Source of the DNA: Dermacentor variabilis
Taxonomy: Eukaryota; Arthropoda; Arachnida; Ixodida; Ixodidae
Assembly: GCF_050947875.1 (NCBI RefSeq)
Contig: NC_134573.1
Span: 63,341,815 to 63,405,814, forward strand
DNA: 64,000 nt
Direction of reading: 5' to 3'
The notes below the pieces were generated by a model, which made no database searches, was not told the DNA's origin, and saw only the letters and a list, made by a program, of their open reading frames with translations. Position 1 is the stretch's first letter. The number at the start of each line of letters is the position of its first letter. This document shows, one piece after another, positions 11,531 to 22,314 of the stretch. The translations under genes were made by a program, and so were the position numbers.

Positions 11531-13025
11531 ATTACATTCATAACATAACATAATACTTCCTCTACCATTATCGTTTCAATGCCAACTGCAATAAATCACT
11601 TTACTGTTTGCTTTAAATTTGGCGCTCCTTCAACTCAATGTCCCCTTTTCCGGGAAGGTGCAAAAGGATATCCTCCTGTCGTTTGGCTTCACGGCCTCTC
11701 TCTAATCGCTTTAGGTGCTTTAACGCACCATCAATGCTCCGACTAAGTGCCAAAATGCGTATGTTTTTAGAAGGGACTGCCCTCTTGTTGTAGCCAGTTA
11801 AAACTTTTTGACCCTCGGCCAATATTCTGAAATACAGTTTTCCAAAAAAAAATTTTCCGTTGAGTTACACTCAATGAAAAACGTGAAATTCCGAAGGAGA
11901 ATGTCCAGAATTCCTGGACATGCGCCATACGAAACCCTACGACGCCTCCTAGTGCAGTGAATTGTAATTAATAGGGGCAATGTTGATCGCCTTGTTGTGC
12001 TAACCATTTACTGTAAGGAATAACATTATTGCACATATGGAGAAAAGTATAACACACATGAAGAAAACCACGGAGAGGTTTCACCCAAGAGCTGGCCATG
12101 ATGCGAAGCAATTGACGGCCGCCGGTCGGCAAGCCCGGCCTTGGAGTCTCGGCTGCTCCGGTGGCAGAGGTAATTGGCGCCATCCAGCAAGAGGGCGGGA
12201 AAACAAATCCGCTTCCCATGTACGACTTCCTAGATTGGCGCGCCCCCGCGCGCGCCAGTCCGGGAAGCCGTGTCCTTTCACCCTTCCTCTTAACTCCTTT
12301 CGCCTTGCCCTCTCTCCCAACTGCCTCGCCGTCGTTTGCGTCAACGCGCGGGTGCCGGGCTGGCGCCAGCTTAGCCCCCTGCATGACGTTACATGTTTTG
12401 TTATCTGCTGATATCGGTAAAGCGTGCGCTGCTGTACGTTGACCGGCGTGGGCAGTTGCGCCAGTTTTGTGGTCATCGATAGCTGTGTACTTGTGCTCCG
12501 CAATGTTTCACCCGTTTCGAATCCACTCGTGCAGTAGTGCACAAATACCTCAAGAATGAGCCCTGAAAAGTTGCTCCTGGTGCCTAAAAACAACAGGTAA
12601 GCGCGCAGACCCAGGGCCATCAGAAGACGGATTTACACGAACACGGCCCTGGTCATCTGTGTGCTCCATGAGTCTCCGGACGTCGTTGCGCCTTGATTGT
12701 GGTACACTTCCCTCTCACTGGCAGAGCAAGCTGACAAATAGATGTTCCTTCTCATTGTCAACTGTCTATGACTTGTGTTTTTCTGCACAACGTCTTATTC
12801 TGCAACTTCAGTAACTTGGCCAGCTTTCCATTCGCCCTCGGTACTTTCTCTGTGTGTCACGTACTACAAGCGTACTAACAGCTGAAAAATTACTGTTCGT
12901 GTTTGTGTACCGCACGAACAACATTCATGTGTAGGCATGATACGCTTTCTTTCTTCTCCTGGAAAGCGTGAGCATTGCAGGTGTCCTAAATGCAGTTTTT
13001 TGCAATTCGTGTTTATTACACAAAA
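11531..13025. other. Unassigned region
   Basis: Contains overlapping GC-rich frames on both strands around 12.0-12.6 kb with no conserved motif and no consistent strand. I see no gene, RNA or repeat that I can name. Confidence 0.5.
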
Positions 13026-13980
13026 ATGGAGGCATTACGGAATCAGGGTGTAGATGAGCCATATGTAAAGATACTGGAAGATATCTATAGCGGCTCCACA
13101 GCCACCGTAGTCCTCCACAAAGAAAGCAACAAAATCCCTATAAAGAAAGGCGTCAGACAGGGAGATACGATATCTCCAATGCTATTCACAGCATGTTTAC
13201 AGGAGGTGTTCAGAGGCCTGGAGTGGGAAGAATTGGGGATAAAAGTTGATGGAGAATACCTTAGCAACTTGCGATTCGCTGATGATATTGTCTTGCTTAG
13301 TAACTCAGGAGACCAATTGCAATGCATGCTCACTGACCTGGAGAGGCAAAGCAGAAGGGTGGGTCTGAAAATTAATCTGCAGAAAACTAAAGCATTGTTT
13401 AACAGTCTCGGAAGAGAACAGCAGTTTACGATAGGCAGTGAGGCACTGGAAGTGGTAAGGGAATACATCTACTTAGGACAGGTAGTGACTGCGGATCCGG
13501 ATCATGAGACTGAAACAAACAGAAGAATAAGAATGGGCTAGGGTGCGTTTGGCAGGCATTCTCACATCATGAACAGCAGGTTGCCATTATCCCTCAAGAG
13601 GAAAGTGTATAACAGCTGTGTGTTACCAGTACTCACGTACGGGGCAGAAGCCTGGAGGCTTACGAAAAGGGTTCTACTTAAATTGAGGACGACGCAACGA
13701 GCTATGGAAAGAAGAATGATAGGTGTAACGTTAAGGGATAAGAAAAGAGCAGATTGGGTGAGGGAACAAACGCGAATTAATGATATCTTAGTTGAAATCA
13801 AGAAAAAGAAATGGGCATGGGCAGGACACGTAATGAGGAGGGAAGATAACCGATGGTCATTAAGGGTTACAGAATGGATTCCAAGGGAAGGGAAGCGTAG
13901 AAGAGGGCTGCAGAAAGTAGGTGGGCCGATGAGATTAAGAAGTTTGCAGGGACAACATGGCCACAATTAGTACATGACCG
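13026..13980 (+). pseudogene. RTE-like reverse transcriptase C-terminal part
   Basis: RT palm from RQGDTISP through FADDIVLL (motif C), thumb and the C-terminal region ending in a KWAWAGHVMRRED segment followed by a Trp-rich end. One nonsense codon, TAG at 13539-13541, interrupts RIRMG where the earlier copy keeps TGG (Trp). The frame then continues in the same phase from 13542 to a frameshift near 13915, after which the conserved reading WADEIKKF moves to another frame. Two lesions over about 300 codons make this a younger copy than its partner. Confidence 0.85.
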
Positions 13981-14055
13981 GGGTAGTTGGAGAAATATGG
14001 GAGAGGCCTTTGCCCTGCAGTGGGCGTAACCCCAGTTTGATGATGATGATGATGA
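13026..14055 (+). mobile_element. RTE-like LINE, copy 2, 3' end with GAT tail
   Basis: Same family as the element at 8.9-11.25 kb: it opens with MEALRNQGVDEPY, matching the earlier copy at 10736, and keeps FADDIVLL. It is 5'-truncated inside RT and ends in a (GAT)n tail near 14038-14055, typical of RTE-like elements, which end in short tandem repeats instead of long poly(A). Confidence 0.9.
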
Positions 14056-14403
14056 AGACAGCGCTAGTTAAAAACAAGCTAGTCACTTGCGTTTAATTTC
14101 AGGTTCAAAGACGCGACTGTGTTTTTTATTGCGATAACAATTGTATGGAAACTCGAGGTAGATTTCTGCTGTCGCCGTCGCCGTGAGGTTCCGTATGAGT
14201 GAAAGCGCGTGAGGGTGAGCCGGCGAAAGCGGTTCCATCTCGCGTGCGCGAGCGAGGAACGCGGCCTGGTGCGTGCCCTCTCCTGTGGCGCGCGAGGCAG
14301 GAGAATGAGGCGAGGGAGGAGGGGCGTTCGGCTGTCCCTCTCTGGTGGCTGTTGTCAGCTTGCTCCCTCCCTGTTTCTTTCGTGTTTTGTATGTTTCCAT
14401 ACC

Positions 14404-14440
<37 letters not shown>

Positions 14441-15070
14441 TCTCTGGCGGCTGCTACGGTTGTCTCGATGTCCTCCTCGGCCGCCGCTGCGTACAGAGTC
14501 GACACAACCATAGCCTCTACTACGGCGTTGGCCACGCGAATAGTGAACGCCGTAGTAGACACCGTTGGCGGACGCCGTAGGTACGCGTTGCCTGCGCTCG
14601 TGAGTCTTGAAAGTGAGCTGCGACGTGGCCAAAGAGCGCGCCCACGCAGGCCTCATCTTCAAAGCGATCTGCAATGTTTGCTGACCGCGCGTAGTGCCGG
14701 TAGCTGAGCTGTGCTTTCGACGTATCGTAGGCGTTGAAGCGACAGATGCACGGAGGTGAATTGCTCGCGGCTAGTGCCGCGATTCCCAACTCCAGCGTTT
14801 TCACAGACAATTTGCGCTGTCATAGAACCATGCGTGTTCATGTTTACCGGTGCGCGCGTGACACCGTGCTGGTTAGTTAAAACACGTTGACGGGCTAGTT
14901 GGTTTGGATCCATATGATAGAATGTGTATGCGGGACTGAACAAGGTACGTAGAAAGAAGCAGGCAGACAAAGACAGCGCTGTCTCCGTGTGTCTGTTTCT
15001 TTCTACGTCCTCGTTGAGTCACGCATACGCGTTCTATTACTGTTAATTTAGTTAGTAAGCGAATGTTTAC
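14056..15070. other. GC-rich unassigned region with (AAT)n tract
   Basis: Frames here are shadows of GC-rich sequence and of the trinucleotide repeat. I have a loose impression that the opening segment is a dispersed tick repeat, but cannot support it from the window. An inverted repeat (CTACTACGGCGTT, about 14516-14528, against AACGCCGTAGTAG at about 14545-14557) is visible. Confidence 0.4.
14404..14441. repeat. (AAT)n microsatellite
   Basis: About twelve AAT units. It might be the tail of a lost LINE, but the flanks show no recognisable element. Confidence 0.9.
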
Positions 15071-15072
15071 AA

Positions 15073-16110
15073 GTGTATACGGCTGATAAAGCTACTATCC
15101 TTATTTCGTACAACTACCTACCGAATTGCTATCGCAATCGGTGCTTCGCCTGTCCGGCGGAACTGCGAATTTTTCTAGACCCTGAGCCTACACAATTGAG
15201 GATGAAGCTGCTATGGCTGCCTGAACACCTGAAAGATAATGGCATACATGAAGCGCTTCAGTCATTTGGAAAGATTAAAGCTATACCTGTGGAAACTTGT
15301 AGAATGTCCGACATTGAATGGATTCGCACACTTAATCGAAACATCGTACTGTCACTTGCGGATGGAATTCAAGTCAGCGACATTCCATATCTACCGACTC
15401 TTTGTGAACTACAGAGCCTATTACTTATCCTTGGCAGGCCATCATAATGCCTACGTCGCCGCAAAGCCGGACACAGTTGTCGACACTGCCGGAGACCGCG
15501 ATGCGAGGATCGTCACCAGTTATGACACTCGAATGTGTTTTGAGGTACGCCAGTAAACCACAAAATCGCACAAGGCCACTTGATGATGTTTTGCAAGCTC
15601 ATATCATGAATGATACAGAGTTCCTAGATGCAACGGGTGACGTTCACGGAGCTGCGGTATCCAAGGCGAACACTGTCGCCAAGGCATCAGGTCGTAAGTG
15701 CACCGTTCTGATGACGTCTGACGACACGGCAGTAACTGCAATGTGACGCTCCTCTGTGAGAAGGAAACGCCCATGACACTTGAACCAATGGACCAGAAGA
15801 ATCTCAGTCGCGTTACTCCTGTAGAAATTTCAGAGGCGGAACCACCGAGTGCACAGCCAGATCTTTCCAGTACCCACTGCAGACGTATGTGACTGCACCG
15901 ATATACCTGCAACTAAGCGCCCTGCATCGTGCAACACTGATACGAGTGAGGAAAACGACTCAACAAGCGATCCTAGACAATCACGTCGTCGCAGACCGTC
16001 AAAGCATTTCAGGAACTGCAGATGCTCGAGACCAACGAAGCCTGGAATTCGTACGGGGGAGGATTTCATTTCACCTTCCCCGCCAGATCGCCGCATGCAC
16101 GAATGAGGCA
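15073..16110 (+). pseudogene. LINE ORF1 (gag-like, zinc knuckle) relic
   Basis: Looks like the RNA-binding ORF1 of an I/R1-type LINE. From about 15204 the reading LWLPEHLKDNGIHEAL fits the RRM-like N-terminal half seen in such ORF1 proteins. After a stop near 15446 it carries a damaged zinc knuckle: CLRRRKAGHSCRHC, in which the usual C-x2-C-x3-GH-x4-C spacing can be recognised. The following part (15447-15746) reads RPLDDVLQAHI, and the polar Ser/Pro-rich tail continues in a further frame at 15849-16106. No endonuclease or RT follows, so the relic is orphaned. Family assignment is by pattern and is moderately certain. Confidence 0.55.
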
Positions 16111-16360
16111 GAACCTGTAGTCGCTATGGCACTGTCTCAGCAACTTATTTTTGCAATGGTCAACGTATGTGACCGCTGGTCCCACCAGAAGCAAATGCAA
16201 CTGGGCCGGTTGTTGTTCAGCAGATATTTTTAGTTCGTAGTCATTCAAGAAGCGAATATTGGTAGTGGTGAGGAGACTGAGAAGGCATTGATGTCATTTC
16301 TCTCTGCATTTCATGTATTTGTGTCGCACGCTGTCGGCCTTGTACGAGCAAGGTATCATT

Positions 16361-16536
16361 GTAAGCTCGGACAACGGCGTGGCTCCACTCGTCCTCCATG
16401 TGACACCCCGGTAGCGTAGGCTAGCTACCCGTTACTAGACGCACCGGTGGCGTACGCTAGAGATCGAACCTCTTTGTGATGCCAGCCTCTGAGTCACACG
16501 GAGGACGAGTGGACCCTCGCCGTCGTCCGAGCTTAC
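16361..16536. mobile_element. Foldback element with 44-bp inverted arms
   Basis: Arm 1 (16361-16404) and the reverse complement of arm 2 (16493-16536) agree at 40 of 44 bases by hand count, both starting GTAAGCTCGGAC. The 88-base centre contains smaller palindromic words around GGTAGCGTAGGC and GGTGGCGTACGC. It resembles a MITE or foldback element. No transposase is encoded. Confidence 0.7.
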
Positions 16537-19500
16537 ATGACGAGGATTGCTTCTTTACCGAAGAGTACGAGGACGAGAGAATGAACAAGGGAAAACAATG
16601 TTTATTTACATAGAAGAGGCGAACTTATTTACAAAACAACAAGGGATACTTGTACTTGCCGGAGCGCGCAGCACAGTACATTGTTCCCCCAGCTTGTAAT
16701 CCAGGCCAGAAGGCTACATCTTTCTAACGTGCACACATCAGAGCACGTCAGCACACCACAACACACTAGCACACTCTAGCACCTTTCTTCAGAGAACGCC
16801 ATTGGAGAAATACCCTAGGCGCACAAGCCTCACTGTCTCAGAGAAAGAAGGAAATGCTCGAGGGCAGGGGTGTCATGCTTTACACCATTTGCGCGTCTTG
16901 GCTCCTGGCATGGCCTAGGAGCGAGCGTAACGAAGTGGCGTATAACGCACTTTCACTGGATTTCTGTAGTCTCAACGTCGTAGTAGGCGACCAAGTGCCA
17001 TCCGTCAACCCCGTAGCCGTCAAACGTGTCTCGCCTTGTTGTCACCGCTGGTCTGTCCGAGGCCACGTGTTGTGAAGCCCACGAAGCTACTTGTCGCAGC
17101 AGGGCAGGAGAGGCTGGAAGGTCGCTTCCCGCGCTGGCCGATCGTAACAGCCTTTCGGTGGGCTGCTTTCAGTGTCTCAAGAAGAGATTACCATATTCTG
17201 CTGTAGTATTTAATATTGACGATGAGAGGCGACTTAGACAATGCGATTTTATGTTGCATGGTTTGCTATGGTGCCTAATCAAAGCATGCGCCTTTATTGA
17301 TGCACCGCGACGGCTTCATTTTTAATATAGCTATGTTACTTCGTTGTGAAGGTTACGTTACATTGATGAGCGATGTCAGTTGTACTAAAATTCGACCATA
17401 CTGGGCCTAGGCGTAGTGATAGGAGTGCCAAATCGTTGTATCTTATAATTTATGGCTCTCGGGTTATTGACACTATACCAGTGAGTAGTCTCCCCTCTTA
17501 TACAAATGCATATGGTAGCACTCACACACGACTTGATTCCATTTATGTTTCATGGGTTCTTTCATTGGTTCTTTCACTGGAAAACTATTTTCATTGGAAA
17601 TGCGTCGAGTGTACCTTTCAGTGCGCTTTTTCGCAGTGAGGTTCTCAACTGAATGCGCATTCCGTATCTGATGGAAATATCTTTATAAAGGTCTAATTGA
17701 TATGCTTCTTCAACCACCGTACATCACTGTACATCGGCCTACGTGGTCATGACGTACTTGCAGAAATCTGAAGAATGCCTGTTTTTTTTTTTTTTTCACA
17801 CTCCAAAACATTCATCTACGAAGTACATACGGAAACCCTACCTGTTAAGACCTGGCTAAGTAAAACAGAATTTTTGTATCTTCGATGAACTGTTGTCTCT
17901 GTAACATACCGGATACTATAAACACTATATTATTTATTGCAAGGGTGCCATCTTGTTTGGGACGTTTTCCAAAGTACTTTTAAAAAATATCTTGATGTAA
18001 ATCCATATACCATACGATATCTTATTCTACCTAAAGGTGAACATGTGCCTTCTGATATGCTGCTATTTATGGCATTTCCGAGGTAATGGACAACTCCGCC
18101 AGTATCTTATATCGTACTGCACACCTAACTGTATCTTCGAAGTCACATTTCATTCAGATGCTTTCACAACTGAAATACTTTTAGATCAAGGAGACTGCCA
18201 ACCAGAATGCTATTCATTGTTGACGAACTGTATGTTTCTGCCTTCCTTTTATGTAATAATTGTACTGTGAAATGTTTGTTCTGTACTTGTAGACGCGGCT
18301 ATGGCTATTTTGTCCGCTATTTAAATGCCTTACGTATGTACGTTTTCTACTCGTAATAAATATCATGAAAGAGAACAAGATTCAGCGGCGGCGCTCAAAT
18401 AACGGGCCTGCTTGCCATGCTGCAGTCCACGGTTCAATTTTGAGTCAACCCGCACTTTTTTCTCGTTTTTTCTATGTATTTATTCGTCGGTGTTTGATAC
18501 GGCGAAAGAACTTTCCCAACTTAGATCTGTAAGGACAAATGACAGCAAGCAACCCGTCATCACGGTTGCTGCACAGCCAGATCTAATGCACCTTCGGGTC
18601 ATACGTATGAGTACGTTTATTGTGCTGTTTCTACAATACCTTCATTCCGCTGTTTTTACATGTGCTCTGTAGCACATTTGAGGACGGGAAGAAGCTTACT
18701 TAAACGCATGGCCCGACGGTCGGATTCGTGCGGTGGTCCGACCGCAGCGATGACACATTCTTTTGCGTCGTCTGGGCTTGTCATGTATAAGTGGTAAAAA
18801 CACTTTTCTCACGTCAGGCACACTGCCACAGACAAAAAAAATAACAAACAGCATAATGAAATTTTTTATCCAAACCAGGTACCCTACGTAGCAATCGGAG
18901 ATTTATCGCTATACTAGCATAACATCCGACTTGCGAGAGTTTCTGTACTTGTAACATTACCAACTGACTGCAATATGTTCAGATTTCTGCCGCATGATTT
19001 GAGCAAATATAGGCGTTTCCGAAAACTAATTCTTGTGCCATTTAAATACGTTATCTATGACGTTTATAACACAAACAGCCACTGCGGGTTTCCCTAAAAA
19101 GCGAACCATCCGTTGCGTTGGCGCCGAATACTATCGAAGTTAGTAGCTGTATGTGTATTCTGCATCACGTTTGCTCCATCCCCACCGTCCCCTCTCCCCG
19201 CAGAATCCCACCTATAGAGAGTTCAATAGTTTAACAAAAAGCAGCAACATCATATAAGCGTGTATATTCTTTTGATGTGGCCGAAAATGCTCCTGAACAT
19301 CTGCAGGACCACGAAGCTTTATACGGCGCCGCAACTCACACTACTTTTCAAGTTTCTCAATAGTGGTTTGCCTTGAGGTATCACTCAGGCCATCTCCCGA
19401 AGAAGCGTCAAGGAAGAACTGCTTTGAGCGATAAAGCAAACGGTACATTCTCATCGAGTACCGGCCTAAAACAACGCACATAACGCGGAAACTACATAAA

Positions 19501-19600
19501 AATTTCGGCGCTTTTTAATGACTCACTAGACATGATCTACTGCGTGTACAGCCTATTTTACGCGGCTTTTGCATATGTAGGCCGCATACGCGACAAGCGA
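16537..19600. other. Unassigned region, mostly AT-rich
   Basis: About 3 kb without a recognisable gene. Frames are short and unrelated. AATAAA-like words occur but no element boundary can be drawn. Between 16560 and 16640 the minus strand has a TGTAAATAAACATTG stretch that could be an LTR polyadenylation region, too weak to call. Confidence 0.45.
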
Positions 19601-19880
19601 GTTCTTTGAGATGCTTCGCGCGCTTTCATTTGGATTTACCGAGGCGCAGTTAGAACGCAGGCGAGAGCTTGCCCGTACAAGGAATGCGCCTATCACACAG
19701 GCCACAAAGACCACACGGGCTTTGGAGAATGAGAGAGAAGACGACGTAGCGTTGCAGCAATGCCCTTTCCCCTCACACAACTGGCGGGCGGGTGTTTCGG
19801 TTCTCGCCCGCTCGGCGCCTTCGAGGCACGCTCGTGAAGTGGCATCGCAGCCAATGGGAATTTAGGTTGGTACGCTACAG
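19600..19880 (+). repeat. Dispersed repeat, copy 2 (FTEAQLERRRE segment)
   Basis: The plus-strand frame at 19611-19865 includes FTEAQLERRRELARTRN, almost the same as the minus-strand copy at 7.8 kb. The Glu/Arg pattern is conserved and the DNA is similar, so it is a repeat with former or current coding potential. The parent is not recognised. Confidence 0.55.
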
Positions 19881-20029
19881 AATCCGGACGCCGTCTTTTT
19901 CACTCAATGAGCCATTTGAAGCTTTAGCACAAAAAAAAAACTGTTTCACGAGGCGATTGTTATTATATGCGTAAGCATTTCGACGCCTACCCTAGGAGAA
20001 AATTCATCCGTCCGTCCGTCCGTCCATCC

Positions 20030-20260
20030 GTCACGTAAGACGATCGCTTTCAAGATATGGCCCGCAGCAACGAGCGAATTGACCTTCGTGCTGCCCGCCG
20101 CTTAAACACGAACTAAATGGCGACAAGGCAGCGTACACGAAGCTATCAGCACTCGGCGCACTGGGTCCCCATCGCACATCGCTTTCAACATGGGGCCCGC
20201 GTGGCCGCCCCATACGTAGCCGCCGCCGGAGTAGAATTAACCCCGGTTGATAATGGTTCT
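20030..20260 (+). repeat. Dispersed about-300-bp repeat family, copy 1
   Basis: Shares an ordered set of words with copies at 32.75, 34.69 and 44.25 kb: GACGATCGCTTTC, AGCTATCAGCACTCGG, CGCACATCGCTTTCA, and an ending GCCGCCGGAGTAGAA. A short CCGT tandem run (near 20009-20030) precedes it. No coding potential supported. Family identity unknown. Confidence 0.65.
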
Positions 20261-21907
20261 GATCGAGAGGGGGCAGCTTCTTCGACCCGCATCTACGTAC
20301 GAGCTCTGCCAAACGTGAGAGATCAATTACGTCACGTACTACAGCACGCATCGGTCAGTGCTCATCTTCCACGAAGCCGCGGCAGCATCCAAACGCACCA
20401 TCGTCCAATTTGAAGATACAGAAACGCAACAAGAGGCACCAAACAGAGACACAGTGCATAATAAATTTATCTATTTCCTTAATTTACAATATCTGTCTCG
20501 TCATTTCATCCCACGCTCACATCCCCTGTGGGTTATCATAACATGAGTGACCATTGCTACTACTCGCCTCGTCTTTGTCGTCTCACATAGGCGTAGCTAC
20601 CGGGGGCGGGGCGCGCAGGAGGGGCACTTGCTCCCCTCCCCAGTTTTGAAAGTAGCACTGTTGGCTGCACACTGGCAAACCCAGCAATACAACAGCTGAG
20701 ACCAAGTTTAACCTAACAATCTCTAAAAACACAAAATCAGCTTTGTTTTTGATAATATACCGGTCTTTAATGACCGGTGTTGCCATTTTAGCAATTTTGT
20801 TGCTAGATATGGCTACTTTCCTTTTTGTTTAGCTCGAACTTTTTTCTATTTAGCGACCAGCGACATTTTTCGCGACTCCGAAGATGGGAAAGTTGTTTAA
20901 AAATGTTCTTCTAGAAAGCACTTTATTATTCAAACATTACATGTAAGCGGCTGTGACTTGCTGACCTTACGGTACCAATTTTAATGGGAGTAAACGTTGG
21001 GGTTCTGTATTATTACTAAATGCAGTCGATTGGTGGACGTTCGCAAGCGTAGGACTAAATTATTGACCAACACCAATCGGAACAAATTCGATATAGTATT
21101 TAGGCTACAGCTGGTGAACATCATCGATCGGCTGCATCTAAAGGCCTAGATATCGTAGTGACTCAGCTCGTTTGCGTAAATCTGAACAAATCGTTTCCAT
21201 ATTTGTCACAGTTTTCGGATCAATCAGTACTTCTCGGAGACTTTCCGAGAGATCAAGGGTGGAAGCCTAGTACTCAACCTGTATAAAGCTCGAGTAATTG
21301 TTTCCGCCGTGTTAACAAGCGGCCAAGCGCGTTCCGCAGAACTTAATTCTGCTACGTACGCTCATGAACCAGAAAGACTGAGGGCTAATATAAACTGAGT
21401 GATTTTATCTCCTGGAAAGCTACGTTATTTGTGTTCTCTTGAATGGCGTTGCATTTGCAACCGTACAACTTGAATGCAAATGTAAAATCTAAGCTGTCAT
21501 CATCCATTGTCAAAATATATCACCAAGGTAAAAGCCCTCTACACCCTGCTATTAGATTGTTTTATCATCACCTGCACAAACAGTATACAAACATGAAACT
21601 ACTGGGTAAATGATTCAGCTCGCGTTAGCCAATAATATATTGTGCCAAAGCGTCTCCGTTGTTTAAAATCAACTTTTCGCCGCATTGCTATGTAATTTTT
21701 TCTTCAGACTTTAGTATTGTATATATTTGCACAAACTAAGAACATACGTGTGTCTACCCCTGTCCATAAGGCTAGTAGGGGATCCATGGCAAACAGAAAT
21801 ACAAAACAGCGAAAGGGCTGGAATAGCCACAATATGCACATCGAATATTTGGACATCCAGTGAGGAAAACACAAACTCGGGCTACGCAGAACCGACATAT
21901 TCAACAT
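20261..21907. other. Unassigned region
   Basis: No gene, RNA or repeat recognised over about 1.6 kb; AT-rich with short frames only. Confidence 0.5.
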
Positions 21908-22186
21908 ATACGCTAAAGAGAGAGAGAGAGAGAGAGAACAACTTTATTGAAAATGCCTGCAGAATTGGTTAGGCTCCCTTCACGCAGGGAGGACAAGCGG
22001 ACTCAAGGCCGTCCAGCAGGTCTCTGCAGCTCTAGAGAGGCAGCGACCGCGCGAAACCGAGGAAAAGTGGGGCAGCACCCCCAGGAAGGGGGCGGCGGCC
22101 CTCTCGGACCCGCGGAAGTAGCGAGGGACCAAGACCTCGAAGAGCATAACGCACGACACTGACGTAGTGGCCACGCATACGCTAAA
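21908..22186 (-). mobile_element. R1-like LINE insertion with internal inversion and 10-bp TSD
   Basis: Target-site duplications ATACGCTAAA lie at 21908-21917 and 22177-22186. Inside, 21918-22004 is the 3' UTR in minus orientation: after a GA/CT tail it aligns with the 3' UTR of the minus-strand LINE at 6.54-6.60 kb (shared CTGCAGAA and GGGAGG words). From 22005 the orientation flips: the plus strand encodes QQVSAALERQRPRETEE, ending at a TAG at 22119-22121, matching the C-terminus of the LINE at 6.64 kb. A 3' part in one orientation joined to its upstream part inverted, inside one TSD, is the signature of twin priming. Confidence 0.85.
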
Positions 22187-22210
22187 TGAGTGAAAGAAAA
22201 ATGACAACCG

Positions 22211-22314
22211 TTCCACTCTGTGAAGATGGAATGGCAGCGAAAACTGACGACAGTCAAAGCTCTCAAACGAAAAGCGAAGTGCTTTCGCTGCCATTCCACC
22301 TTCACAGAGTGGAA
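22211..22314. repeat. Foldback with 32-bp arms
   Basis: Arms at 22211-22242 and 22283-22314 are reverse complements with a single mismatch, around a 40-base centre. The arm carries TTCCACTCTGTGAAG. Weaker complementarity continues outward (a GACTGTCGTTTTC word near 22330 against the inner GACGACAGTC). Possibly a MITE; no TSD identified. Confidence 0.75.

Noticed and set aside
11161..11553. His/Thr/Arg-rich frame of 130 codons
   Set aside because: It is the end of the RTE-like LINE read straight into a degenerate CACACGCA repeat.
12037..12620. Overlapping GC-rich frames on both strands
   Set aside because: No motif and no consistent strand; typical shadow frames of GC-rich sequence.
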